A stretch of DNA of 64,000 bases from Amphiura filiformis (taxonomy: Eukaryota > Echinodermata > Ophiuroidea > Amphilepidida > Amphiuridae): the NCBI RefSeq assembly GCF_039555335.1, contig NC_092636.1:55731706-55795705 (forward strand), written 5' to 3'. Numbering within the stretch: position 1 is the first letter of the stretch; each line of letters begins with the position of its first letter. Under the pieces are notes generated by a model, which made no database searches, had not been told where the DNA came from, and worked only from the letters and a program-made list of their open reading frames with translations. A program made the position numbers and the translations under genes. Shown piece by piece: positions 31,319 to 42,359 of the stretch.

Positions 31319-31859
31319 TATACTAAAGCACTTGAAGCAATCGTAAAGTTACTTGCTTTTTATCAAAATGCAATTTATTACTAGCGCATTTCCATAATTT
31401 GCATTAATAGCAAACATTTGATTACACTTAAATGAATGTTAGAGCACAGAATTCTAAACAAAATCTTGAAGAGATGCTTGCTCTTTGCCAAATGTTTACA
31501 AAAACATTCATTAGACCTGTAACAATTTAGTTTGACGTCGTCGTAAACATGGCAAGTTGGTGGGACAAGTTTGATCATCATAACATGGTTGTTTATTTGT
31601 GAACATTTTACGCTGACGTTATGGTGAAACAATTAATTCTCTTACATTATAAGGTGGCTAAAGGGTTTTGAGTTTGTAAATCTTGCTATTGCCAAACTGT
31701 TTTTGTTGGCACTTGAAGCAATTGTAAGTTAATTGTTTTTATTAACAAGCAATTTAATACCAATGCACTCCCATGATTTTCCCCCACCGCGCTACTGTTA
31801 TATATCAGGAGATTTTAGGCGTGGGTAGCGCAGTTTTATTTCCATTGCTATAGTTTCAG

Positions 31860-32325
31860 CGCGGTTAAACACCTCTTTATCAATGTATGGATAGACTTAA
31901 ATGTCCTTATTACATTGTATGGTTCATGGTTAGTGACAATAAAAATGTAAAAGCAAAGCTTTATGCGGAGATTTTGTAACTCGCAAATCAATTTCTAGTT
32001 AAATCTGAATTGGCTCGCAACGATTTCTTTTGAATAACGGCTCGAATTGTTCGACACGTAAGATTTACAGGTTAAATATGTATTTAGGGATTGACAATCG
32101 AATTCTATTACATTAACCAGATGGATTTAATTTCAGAGGAATCTCAGAAATGTAGGTGCCAATTTTGATCTTCTTTCACATGAGAGACAAAGCGCATGAA
32201 TGAGAGAAAATATTTTATTACGGAATTTGATATCATTGCCAGAAACTTTCAGTCTTTCAGGATTTCTTATAATAATGGCAGAGAACAAAGGCCGGTGCTT
32301 AATCAGTTTGGTGTTCTGAGAGGGC
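31860..32325 (+). repeat. Repeat R26, copy 1
   Basis: Aligns inversely with 44785-45190, including ATTACGGAATTTGATATCAT and AACTTTCAGTCT. Unknown family; no shared coding frame. Confidence 0.65.
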
Positions 32326-32329
32326 AATA

Positions 32330-33135
32330 CATGGCCACTGAGTTAGCATGTTAGAAGGGAAACGGGATCCCCTATAACCTGTAAGATGAATTTTCATTTT
32401 TTGCGTCCTCATTTCAACGGCATTTCAAGGGCATTTTTCAATAGTAACAAAAATATAAAGCAGGACAGTTTCACTTGGATATTTGCCTGGTACACTGCTG
32501 ACTGATGACTGCCCAGATGTCTGTAACATCCAAGATATTGAATACACAAATTTTATGGGATACTGTACATACTAAGAAAAATATGATACATACTAAGAAG
32601 AAGTGTGGCTTAACTAAATTGACTTTACCAGATAATTTTCAAAAGACACCAGAGAATGTTTAGATATGAGTGGGAGTGGGAGAAGATGTTTCCTTCTTTC
32701 TTTGTTTTTTTTTTCTTCAGAAAATTATGATGATACCGCGTGACTTTCGAGTGCGTTATTTATCACGCTTCAAATATTCCCTCGGTTTGCTCAATTTCCA
32801 ACTTTCACTGTATTATATTTAGTGTATTTATGGTAGTGCCTCCAACAATGTAACAATGTAACTGTATCTAGGAGATTTCCAGTGGCAATGGTTTGAATGC
32901 CGATGTTAATAAGTGTGAAACAGTTATGAGCCATTTTGAAGGTTGGCTGCACGTTTTTCCGTTGGCTGTTTCCGTCTGGTGAACCTACGTAAGGAGATTG
33001 ACTAATTCATTTTACCTTTTACATGTTTAATACTGATAATTAATAGTTGTCTAATAACTAAAAATAATGCGTGATATCAAAATATTAGCTCTTTTATGTG
33101 AATACTAGGGGGGAATAAATATCTCGAAAAAAAGT
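32330..33135. other. No gene recognised
   Basis: AT-rich, with a T-run at 32707. No feature supported. Confidence 0.4.
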
Positions 33136-33137
33136 AA

Positions 33138-33530
33138 CTAACCCCCTTAAATAATGGCCATTATTCAACAAGGGGCTATTGTATTACAAATCTGTAAAAT
33201 GCGTTGGAAGCAGAATTTATTTCTGCGCATTTTGACACCTCATTTGATATGATAGCTTAGAAAACAATAAAACACCGGTCAATTTAATGTAGTGAGGACC
33301 AGATTTGAAAGTTGCACTTACGCTGAATACAAAATCAATACAATTTACTGCAACTTTCAAATCTTGGGTTACATTGATTTAAATGTACGCTGTGACGTCA
33401 ATGTTTAGTCAATTGCTGCAAATGAGGTGTTAAAATGTGCAGAAATAAATGCTGCTTCCAACGCTTTTTACAGATTTGTAACAGCATCACCCGTTTTTGA
33501 ATAATTGTCATTATTTAAGGGGGGTTATTT
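33138..33530. mobile_element. Foldback MITE, ~115-bp arms
   Basis: TAACCCCCTTAAATAATGGC... at the left is mirrored by ...ATTATTTAAGGGGGGTTATT at the right, with matching inner blocks AAATCTGTAAAA/TTTTTACAGATTT and CACCTCATTTG/CAAATGAGGTG. The centre folds again (TTTGAAAGTTGCA with TGCAACTTTCAAA). Confidence 0.75.
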
Positions 33531-33759
33531 ACTGTTTTTGAGATGTATTGGATGCAATATAGTGCAATTCCCATTAGACTTTGATTAGGTTAACGCAACG
33601 AGTGGTTTAATATTTGCAAAACATTGGTATATGTGTCAGTAGAACTAGTATCACGGTTAATTTTTCAAACAAAAACATTATATAATATTTTTGACCTAGA
33701 CAATACTAACAGCTATCACACTCATATTTTAAATCAATTTTTAAGATAGAATTTCGTTT

Positions 33760-34015
33760 CTATAACACATTATTCCTTTTTTCTGCTTTTTGTGGTAATT
33801 TTCATTCTATAAACTGCATTTGGGTGCAAATTGAGGGCGCCATTTACATATATTTTAAATTTAAATTAGCCAATTAATATGACTTATTCCTTACATGTCA
33901 TAATAAAACAAATTCCTAGCCATTTGTTAGTGTTTTTCTGATATTCTAATACCATTATACAATTATTGTTTACCCCTTGTAAAGATGTAAACAAGATTTA
34001 AGATAAATAGCGCCA
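33760..34015. repeat. Dispersed repeat X, copy 2
   Basis: Counterpart of 3930-4205 in the same orientation. Its 3' part (AAATAGCGCCATCATTGTT) is also present near 44576. Confidence 0.55.
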
Positions 34016-34232
34016 TCATTGTTCAACTTCACTTTTAAATGACACAGTTTTACATTATATCAAACAACCATGGTACGAGGGGAAAAATAAATATTGTCTG
34101 CAATAAATTAAATTTTCACTTATTCTTTTGTATGTATTTGGACTCGGGGCAGATGTATGCCTTAGTAATAGTAAGTAGTTCTTAACGTACGATTAACATA
34201 ATTGCTAATGATGCATCATGACTCTCTCCAAC

Positions 34233-35086
34233 CATGGAAGAAAGAGATAAGAAGGAACCACAACGAACGCATTCACTTTGTGTCCTCCCTTTACCGACAT
34301 TTAATTGACATTGTTATTCATGAGGATTTACTTTGATCAATACCCCGCGTTAAATAGGTGATTGGTATTGTACTCCATGTATTTGCATGTCTTCTGGAGC
34401 GTGTCTGAAGGATGATTTGAACTAATGACCTTCCGTGCAAGCACAATATAGGATTTTCTCTGGTGACGTGATCATCGGTCATTGATGGCCTACATCTTTT
34501 TCTTCCATTTTGCCCAATTTTCCCGAACTTTGATGTCTTTTTTCTCAAAGTTGGCAGTCTTTGGCACTGAAACGAGTTAGCTAGTTACGATTATACACAT
34601 GTAAACTATTAAATTAAACAGGTTTAATGTACCGGACTCAACCGGAACATTGTGCAATATTTAAGAACATTTTACATCTATTTTTCATCGAAAAATTCAC
34701 CAAAATCTTACCTTATTTGCTTAAGATGAAACTTAGCAAAAAAACGGCCGATTTTTATGACCTTTTCGATGTTTTAAAGGACAATTTCTACACAATACGA
34801 TCAAGAAAACAGTTTGACTATAGATCCCAAAACAAAGCCACTATACATGTTCAGAGCATCAATGAAATTCCAGAATCTTACTTCCGGGTAGCGTTTGTTT
34901 GTTCGTGGATGGGTTTGTTATAGTTTTTTTCCAGTAATGATTTCGCCAAGCATCGATCGCGGTAAATGGATCATACATGAAAGGAATTACCATTGATAGC
35001 TTTTCTTTTCATGCGTCAATAGATAAGCGGATTAAAACTTGGCCGTTCGAAGTCGTTGTGGTTCCTTCTCATCTCTTTCTTCCATG
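34233..35086. mobile_element. Candidate element with 34-bp inverted ends
   Basis: CATGGAAGAAAGAGATAAGA (34233) and its inverse at 35053-35086 match at 33 of 34 positions. The interior holds a 98-codon plus-strand frame (34627-34923) with no recognised domain. Confidence 0.5.
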
Positions 35087-35655
35087 CTCCAACATAACCG
35101 TACATCATTGTAGTTGGTCTTTCTTTGAATATTATTGATTTTTGTCTTTTGTTATTTTTCCAATAGAGGGTATGCAATACGACGTCACTCATGACAGATT
35201 CATCCTCATTTAAATAAATTTCTGTCCTCCATAAGGTACCACGGAAAATTCGCATGAAAATACAATAAAACGTGTGATAGGTATGAATTATTTATATTTA
35301 GGCTCCTCCTCCTCCGGTAGACGAAGGATGCCCGAGAAATCCCAGTTGGCGATTCCTGACGCAGTGGATAAGAGCTTGAAAGTGGACTATGGTGCATGCA
35401 ATTAGTTAGTGTTGGGTCATTTCATAATTTGACTTACATATTCAGGGCTGCATGCCCTTTAACCTTTTCCCAAAGCTCCAATGTATGGAATCTGTTTATA
35501 GACTTGTTGATTGCCTAAATAACAACAGTTATATCTAATCCATCACATTAAAACACAGTGGTCTCCAAGAATGAAAATTAGAACTCATATTAGACAATAA
35601 GAAGAAGAACAACAATAACAGGCAACGTGCAATATATAGGCTAAAGCCGCAATGC

Positions 35656-35775
35656 GTGATTTGCTCCACAACAACGCCCTCAATATTTTTTCGAATTTCT
35701 ACTTTTTGCACCTTTGTAATGGATATTGGTGTACATAAACGCCATGTGAAAGACTAAGCCTGAAGTGCTTTAATG
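35656..35775 (+). repeat. Repeat R25, copy 1
   Basis: Inverse of 40808-40927 with high similarity (CATGTGAAAGACTAAGCCTG, TCGAATTTCTACTTTTTGC). Confidence 0.7.
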
Positions 35776-35779
35776 ACAG

Positions 35780-36745
35780 TAAAATTTAACATTTATAATA
35801 GGCATATCACCTCAAAAATAATCGCAGCAAAAACACGTTATTTAATGTTCCTACATTATTGAGCTTTAAGGTTATTAATTATTTTAAACTGTTGTGATTT
35901 GGTAGTTCACAGCATCTTACGAATGGTAGTGAGCTTTGGCGAAAACTACATAGCTCAATTCATAGCGAGTGTGTAGAAGAATTAAAATGTCACAGATATA
36001 CTTTAATAGGCGCTGCGGTTCTTGAATTACGCTGTAAAGAGGGCTGAAACAACAACACTTTTGTAAAACGTACATAACTCATTAACAACAATAAATTAAG
36101 CAAGTTTGCAAAGTATACGATTTGTAGAATGAACTTTTGCAAAACATCAAGGTGTTATATTTCAATAATATATTGATCTAGATAATGAAATCGATTTTTT
36201 TGGTTGCTTCGACCAACAATACCTCGTCTACCCTTAATAAAGCATCAAAAATCAAAAAATATAATTGAAATCGGTCAATGCATTGTGATGTAGTGTCAAT
36301 TTAAAGATGCTCGTAGATGTAATGAAATCCTGCCACAAATGGCTGTAATGACAAAATTGGCACATTTCGAGATTTTGAAGGTTTATTTAGACGCTTGCTT
36401 GAAAAAGCAGCATTAATTTAAATATCACATGTTAAATGTCTATCTTTCCTGATTTCGTTACAGAAAACAAAATTAAAAAATCTATCATTGAATAATTATA
36501 ATGAATTAACCAAATATACTATTTTAGCAATTTCGGCCAATCTGCAGACAAATTAAATCTCAAAAAATGACTAAGTTCAGCTAATTAATATGCAAAATTG
36601 ATGCCAATAGAAAACCGTACATGATATAAAGGTGCGTTTTTTTTGCACACATATGTATACAAAGATCTTTCAATTGATAACAAAAAATATACAAAAAGTA
36701 ATTAATTATGCAAATTAGGTAATTACAGCTAATTATGTATTTATG
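35780..36745. other. No gene recognised
   Basis: AT-rich sequence without a supportable gene or repeat. Confidence 0.4.
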
Positions 36746-36748
36746 ATA

Positions 36749-37171
36749 TGTGACGTGTCATGTCAAAAGGAGACACTTTTGGGCAGGATCGTAATTGGAG
36801 ATATAGCCAAAAGTCTGCCCGGGGGTGATTTTTTCACAATTTGGGATTGTTGCGAATTTGTAATGTTATTAATGTTAAAAATATTGTCTGATAATTTCAG
36901 ACCGAAATATAACCGGCATCTTGTATTTTTTGAGACATTTTCAAGGTAATTCCTACTCTCATCATTGTCAATAATATTTTTAAAGACCGATATCTCAATT
37001 TCCAATTTTATAATACCATAACTTACGAACTCAATATCTTCGCTTAGGAATGTCAGATTTCATTTGGGAAAACGGCGTTGTGAAGCAAAATGTCTCTTTA
37101 TTTAAGATATGTAAAAACCTCAGAATTGATAGCCTGCCCAAAAGTGTCTCCTTTTGACATGACACGTCACA
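36749..37171. mobile_element. MITE (family M6), copy 1
   Basis: TIRs of ~39 bp: TGTGACGTGTCATGTCAAAA at the left and its inverse at the right, continuing through GGAGACACTTTTGGGCAGG. 423 bp, non-coding. Second copy at 46434-46853 in the opposite orientation. Confidence 0.8.
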
Positions 37172-38780
37172 TATTATTATGCAAATTAGGCATGAGTAAT
37201 TTTGGTTTTTTTTTCAATATTTAATGAACGTCTGTTCATTCATCGTAATTTTTTAAGTATGATCCTGTTATGAGGTTGAATAAATGAACTGCAGTTAATT
37301 ATTTAAAAACAATACAAAAAAATAAAAAGTTTGACATTTTGACGGTGTCTGGAATATAATTTTTATTTTTACTGTAAACATGGTATGTGTCACCATTACT
37401 CAAAGCCAAGTCCGAAAAGTAAAAATAAAAATTCAGTTGCAATGAGACTTTAAATTAACATTTTGTCATCTGGATTAACATGGGAGGACAATCGGTAAAA
37501 TGAACAGCTATTCTACTGATACCGCGTATACAAAAATAGTATGGCCTTGGACACACACAATGGCTTAGAGCTATTGTGGTTTGGAAAATTACTCCCTAAA
37601 AATATCATTGATTATTGTTTTGCTTCAACTAGTTTTAGGGAAGTGCTTCATTTTGTTGTCGACGGAAATAATTTACATGCTAAGAAAGATTAGTATTTCA
37701 GCTAAATGGCGATAGGTCCCTTTACTTCAATAGGCCTATATTTACTGATTTATGAGCGATCTTCAAAAATCCATAAAAACAGGCAGTAGCACTTAAACAA
37801 AACTTTTTTTTGAGGACCCGATGTTAGCCTCGGAAAGGCTTCACACACCATATATTAAAATTTTAAACAATTTGGATAAATGAAGCATATGAGGAAATTC
37901 ATTTATCGACATGGATGTTTTCTAAAATTGGCCAAATTTGAAGCGCGCCCTTTTCAATTCACTGTTATGCTTGCATGCACAGTGTAGCAGAATTATTGTG
38001 CAGCCACTGTGACATACCTATTTATAATAAAACCTGAGATCTCTGGTTTTATTCTGATCGCTGGATAAACACATCGCATGCGTGTGTACATTGAATCAAG
38101 GACGTACCGAACTAATCGCTATTCGTCTTCCATCTTGTTTGTGCATCACATCAGCTGCGTGTAGCTCTGCCAGTAACCATGATATTGATACGATCAGCGC
38201 GATTATACACGCATTGTAATAGCTGTTCGTGTTCACGTATAATCTGTGTGCATATCGGTATTTACGTCTTGTTTGTTCGGTCCTAACTGTGTAAAACTAC
38301 GCCAATATTCATGACAATAATACGACCAGCGAGCTGATACACGCATTGTAGGCGCTGGAATGGCAATTTTCTTTGTTTTGCCTCAGCCTCATTTGCTTGG
38401 CTCGAAATTAAAAGGGGACAATGTGATCAGTAGCTAGCTATGAGTGAAAACTGAAATTCAAATAGGAGCTAATATGAATCATCTATTCTTTATGCAAATC
38501 ACACATTATTGCTTTAAAGTAAAGCGTGTTGTGATCAATCGGGGGCAAGGTTTCTATGTGACTTATAGTAAACATGTTTTTCACATGATCCTCACGAAAA
38601 CAGGCAATCACATCAATAAGACTCGTTCATTGCTAAGTTATATCCGATTCGTCACATGTTTAAAAACGGAGCTTCTAGATTTCTTAATTAAGGGTACTTG
38701 GCCATCAATTTCATTCAAGGGCGTGTTTGAAAAACGGCACAGCGCAGTAGTAAAAAGAATTTAAAAACACACACACTTTA
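37172..38780. other. No supported gene
   Basis: A 106-codon plus frame (38444-38764) has no recognisable domain and ends directly before a tRNA-like element. Otherwise AT-rich DNA. Confidence 0.4.
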
Positions 38781-38862
38781 CAACAGGTTTCGAACCACTG
38801 ACAAGGCACTATGAATGCTAAAGAGTGACAGGCGACGATGCCTACTGTGCCACGGTGACTGT
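38781..38862 (-). mobile_element. tRNA-like sequence / SINE head
   Basis: On the minus strand: box A TGGCACAGTAGG (38841-38852) and a perfect box B GGTTCGAAACC (38786-38796). The T stem pairs poorly and no acceptor stem forms, so it is a tRNA pseudogene or SINE head, not a working tRNA. Confidence 0.6.
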
Positions 38863-39858
38863 GGTTAAATTCTGACGATTTTCAAAGATATACATACCAA
38901 CGCGTTTCTAGTGTAGTAAAAATCAGATTTTGTTTGTTTTTCTTTTAATATAAATTGATTTTGATGAAATAAACTGGTATGCTCGTAAATAAGCGGCGAT
39001 TAATTTTCTAATAATAAAATAAAAACCCTGGGTCATTCACGACGTCATTGTAATTTTTGTCAAAACCCGGGGAGCAACCACACCACATTTCGCCAAAATA
39101 CATTCTAGAAACGCTTGCTGTTAGAATAAGAAAAATTTTAATGCTAATTTATTGCACATTCTAGGGAAGCGTGGTTACCTTTTAAAATAACCGAGTGAGA
39201 GGGTTTTCAAGAAAATATTTTTCCTGTCAAAACTGAAGCATCCTCTGCATAAAAGAAAATATGAATATTAACTGCACATCATATATAACGATTCGTGATA
39301 CCCAATTGTGGCACATTTGATGTCGTTTAAGAAGCAGAGAATTTTATTTCAATTTTATATACGCCAAAATATTTTTTTAATTGAGCAAAAATAAGAATAG
39401 AAAAAACGTTGAAAATCCTATGTGAATATTACATTAGACCCGGCAAAAGATTACTGTTTCGTTTTTATGGTAATCTAATCTTTTATTTCCTGAAAAAACA
39501 TTTGGGGTCTAAAATGGAATTTTTATGTAATTGATAAAAACATCGAACGTGTATACAAGAAAATGGTAGGTTTTCCTCTATAGTATTTTACTGACCATGG
39601 AAATGTACTGAGACACAAGCACGTGTCAAAATCGATATAATGTCATTGTCCATACAGACGCCCAGTTATCACTGTTTATTGGATTTTTTTTGTATAAAAC
39701 ACGCAGTTAACTTAATTGAGCGCTAATAATACACATAAATGTTTTTAGGCAAATAAAATTCCAAAATATGGTACGTTTTCTGCCTTTGCTTGTCACGTGG
39801 TAGGCCTATGTTGAAGTTGCGATTATACCTTCAAATAAGTTTCAAATGAATTCCAAGA

Positions 39859-39948
39859 AGACAAATGGCCGAGTGGTCTAAGGCGCTGGGTTCATAGTGT
39901 ATCCAAAGCAGTCCGCCGCCGCCGTGAGTTCGAACCCCGCCTCCGCCA
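39859..39948 (+). mobile_element. tRNA-Leu-like sequence (SINE head or tRNA pseudogene)
   Basis: TGGCCGAGTGGTCTAAGGCG (39866 onward) is the D-arm region of a type II tRNA such as tRNA-Leu, and GAGTTCGAACC (39926-39936) is a near-consensus box B followed by CTCCGCC. The 5' side (AGACAAA) cannot pair with CTCCGCC, the anticodon loop would be nine bases, and the T stem has a mismatch. Hence not a functional tRNA. Confidence 0.6.
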
Positions 39949-40061
39949 AACTTTAATGAAGTAAAATTAAAATTGAAATTTTAATTTTAAAAAATTTCAT
40001 ATTGGGGAAATGTGACTGGCAGAATTTATGTATGGCGTGGAGTGGTGTGGGGAGCAACCTT

Positions 40062-40094
40062 CGCACATACTTGTATAGTATACAAGTATGTGCG
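40062..40094. repeat. Perfect palindrome, 16-bp arms
   Basis: CGCACATACTTGTATA, one G, then the exact inverse. It lies just inside the right end of the 39.0-40.1 kb candidate element. Confidence 0.8.
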
Positions 40095-40536
40095 TAGGTC
40101 GATCCCCGGGTTTTGACATGAATTACAATGTATACTCGCGAGAAAGATACTCAATGATCCAGAAAATACCATTTGAATACACCGCGCTTATGTATGCACC
40201 TGCTTGACATATCCGGTCACTTACCATGGTTACGGGAAGATATACCGTACAATAATAACTCACAATTAGATACGTCCTCGTAAATCCCTTGCTGTGCCGA
40301 TACGCATACCGGACGTAATTTTGAGACATTCTTTGTTCATAAATGATAGGAAGGAAGTACAAGGAACTGTTTTCAGCCAAAAATTCTGGCTGTCAGCAGA
40401 TGCGCAATGGTACCGGAAACCCTGAAAGTGTTTGTAGAATGATAAGCGTATATGTGTTCAAAATATCACATATTTATGAATCCGAACGACTTCAAAAATC
40501 ACGTATTGACAGGTCAAAATTATCACTGTAGAAATA

Positions 40537-40610
40537 TTGTGAAATCAAATCAAATCAAATTTAGCCTCTGCAAACAACATCCAATTATTCCCATTGGGGG
40601 TTTCTACACG
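40537..40610 (-). mobile_element. LINE 3' end fragment
   Basis: Minus strand reads CCCCCAATGGGAATAATTGG, then GCTAAATTTGATTTGATTTGATTTCAC, i.e. a 3' UTR ending in tandem GATTT units. The organisation parallels the 3' end of the LINE at 7.25 kb (CCCCAATGGAAATAA, then GAAAT units), so this is a 5'-truncated relative. Confidence 0.5.
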
Positions 40611-40807
40611 CGTATATAATACATTATGATTTGGGGCTAATTTGAGAAGAATAATGACCTCGAGTTTCAAAATACACCGAGTGCATGTATTTTGATCAAA
40701 AACATCGACGATTCAACTCAGTATTTGAAAGTTATGATCTAAGCAACCAGATGCTTCATCAATTTCCTGACTATGATATTTAGTTGTTGAAAAAGACTAC
40801 TTTAATT

Positions 40808-40927
40808 AAAGCACTTCAGGCTTAGTCTTTCACATGGCGTTTTAGTACACCATTGGGCATTACAATCAGGCAAAAAGTAGAAATTCGAAACAAATTGAGG
40901 GCGCCGCTGTGGAGCAAATCACATATT
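40808..40927 (-). repeat. Repeat R25, copy 2
   Basis: Inverse partner of 35656-35775. Confidence 0.7.
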
Positions 40928-40929
40928 AT

Positions 40930-42190
40930 CTCTTCAATGAGACAAACGTACAAAAACCTTTTCAGTTTCTTTGTTTTTCAAATTGTCGATATATAAAATA
41001 TTATATCCTGCATGTGGTAGACAAAAGAGTCCAAAATGCCAGGGTTTAGGTTTGTTACACTTAAAGAGTAAAGGATGATGTTACGATCAACAGCCACATT
41101 TACACAATTGGGTTTTGGTACCGTATGTTTTTCATTGCATTGATCATGTGAAATATTGGGGCTGAAGCCAAAATGTGTCTAAAGTGGGATAACCAATTTA
41201 TTATTAAAAGAGATTGAAATCCAGTGCATGAAATTCCACAGGTGGGGAGTAGGTTCAAGGTCATTCAACCAATTAAGATGGAAATTGCAAGTGATGAAAT
41301 CGGACCATTCCCCATGGAGGAATTTTGTTAGTTCAATTAAAAAAACCTACCTTGGAATACAAGAGAACTTAGAAAAGTACTTTCAGGCAGGTCTTGTGAT
41401 ATTCGTTTGTTACACACAAAAAATCAGATTGGGACCAAATAGCTCAAGAACCATTAAAGCTGATGGGTGAATGTGTGATGATTTCCATTGAACCTGACAC
41501 TTACCAATGATGTAAAAATGACAAATACAAATGTACTGTATATATGCCCCATTGAAAAATTAATATCGGACTACTTGTTGTCACATTAGGTAAGATAAAA
41601 AGGTTTATGAGCGAACATTTATTGTTACGCTCAGTAGGGATTTGATGACAGTTAATGTTACCACGGTGTTGCGCGATCGTTTTACAAACTTTAAAAAATA
41701 ACATGTTTTGTAAAATAGGTTATCCATATATCACACCTACTCATAAAGATGTTGTAAATAATGTCAACATATTCCTCATGATCTTCTTGTCATTTCAGCT
41801 TATATTCCGCATGCATTATGCATCATTTACCCTCATTTATTGACTTAGATTGCACACTGACATTTTGTATTTAGTGTGAAGATGATATTAATATGATATA
41901 TAGAGAGTGTGACAAATGATGGATGTTGATGTACTATGAAGAGTATCAAACTATAAGTCAAAACGATTGATTACAAAAATGCGAGATTGTCATGATTTTC
42001 AAGCATCATTTTGAAAATGCCATGGTCCAATTTCATCAATAGCGATTTCATGTTGTTCAAGTTCAAGTTAACGTCAGATTGGCAATGATGTCAAGTTCAA
42101 GATTTGTCACGTTGCTTATGACCTCATTGTCAAGCTACCGAAATATATCGTATCAGGGATATCCCAATCAAATGATGGGGAAGTTAGCGG
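40930..42190. other. No gene recognised
   Basis: AT-rich; short frames only. Confidence 0.4.
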
Positions 42191-42194
42191 AGAG

Positions 42195-42350
42195 CATGAC
42201 AGTGTCGTAGTGGCTAGAGTTCTCACTGTTTGTGCCTGTGGTCTCGGGTTCAATTGCCAGCGGTGGCACTTGCTGTGCATTTTGACTTGTACAACATTTG
42301 TATTGGCAAGATCTGTAGATTAAAGAGGCGTGGTCCGACTATGTTCTGTT
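42195..42350 (+). mobile_element. tRNA-derived SINE
   Basis: Box A TGTCGTAGTGG (42203-42213), CTAGAGTTCTCACTGTTTGT, box B-like GGGTTCAATTGCC (42246-42258), then AGCGGTGGCAC. The order and spacing are those of a tRNA head; the body follows to about 42350 with no clear tail. Confidence 0.6.
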
Positions 42351-42359
42351 TTCTATCTT

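Larger units (their letters stand above)
29730..31790. repeat. Tandem array, ~408-bp unit, 4 units, interrupted
   Basis: Units begin CAAGTTTGATCAAGTTG (29730), CAAGTTTGATCATATT (30137), CAAGTTTGATTATAGT (30547) and CAAGTTTGATCATCAT (31566), each followed by a stretch with TTCCTTTAAAT, ACTTGAAGC and AATGAATGTT. Unit 3 is split by about 675 bp of LINE tail and MITE fragment (30651-31325). Units are diverged. On the minus strand units 1 and 2 share a hydrophobic frame (PLDV..QIFGQ), discussed as a finding. Confidence 0.75.
39046..40130. mobile_element. Candidate DNA element with 27-bp inverted ends
   Basis: CATTGTAATTTTTGTCAAAA then CCCGGGG (39046-39072) is the inverse of 40104-40130 with two mismatches. 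GGGGAGCAACC recurs next to both ends, before a perfect 16-bp palindrome at 40062-40094. Contains the tRNA-like region at 39859. No clear target-site duplication. Confidence 0.5.

Noticed and set aside
34627..34923. 98-codon plus-strand ORF
   Set aside because: No recognisable motif; lies inside a candidate inverted-repeat element; length is within chance for this window size.
38444..38764. 106-codon plus-strand ORF
   Set aside because: Composition and lack of any domain suggest chance.
39859..39948. Functional tRNA-Leu gene
   Set aside because: Acceptor stem does not pair and the anticodon loop is malformed; SINE head or pseudogene instead.
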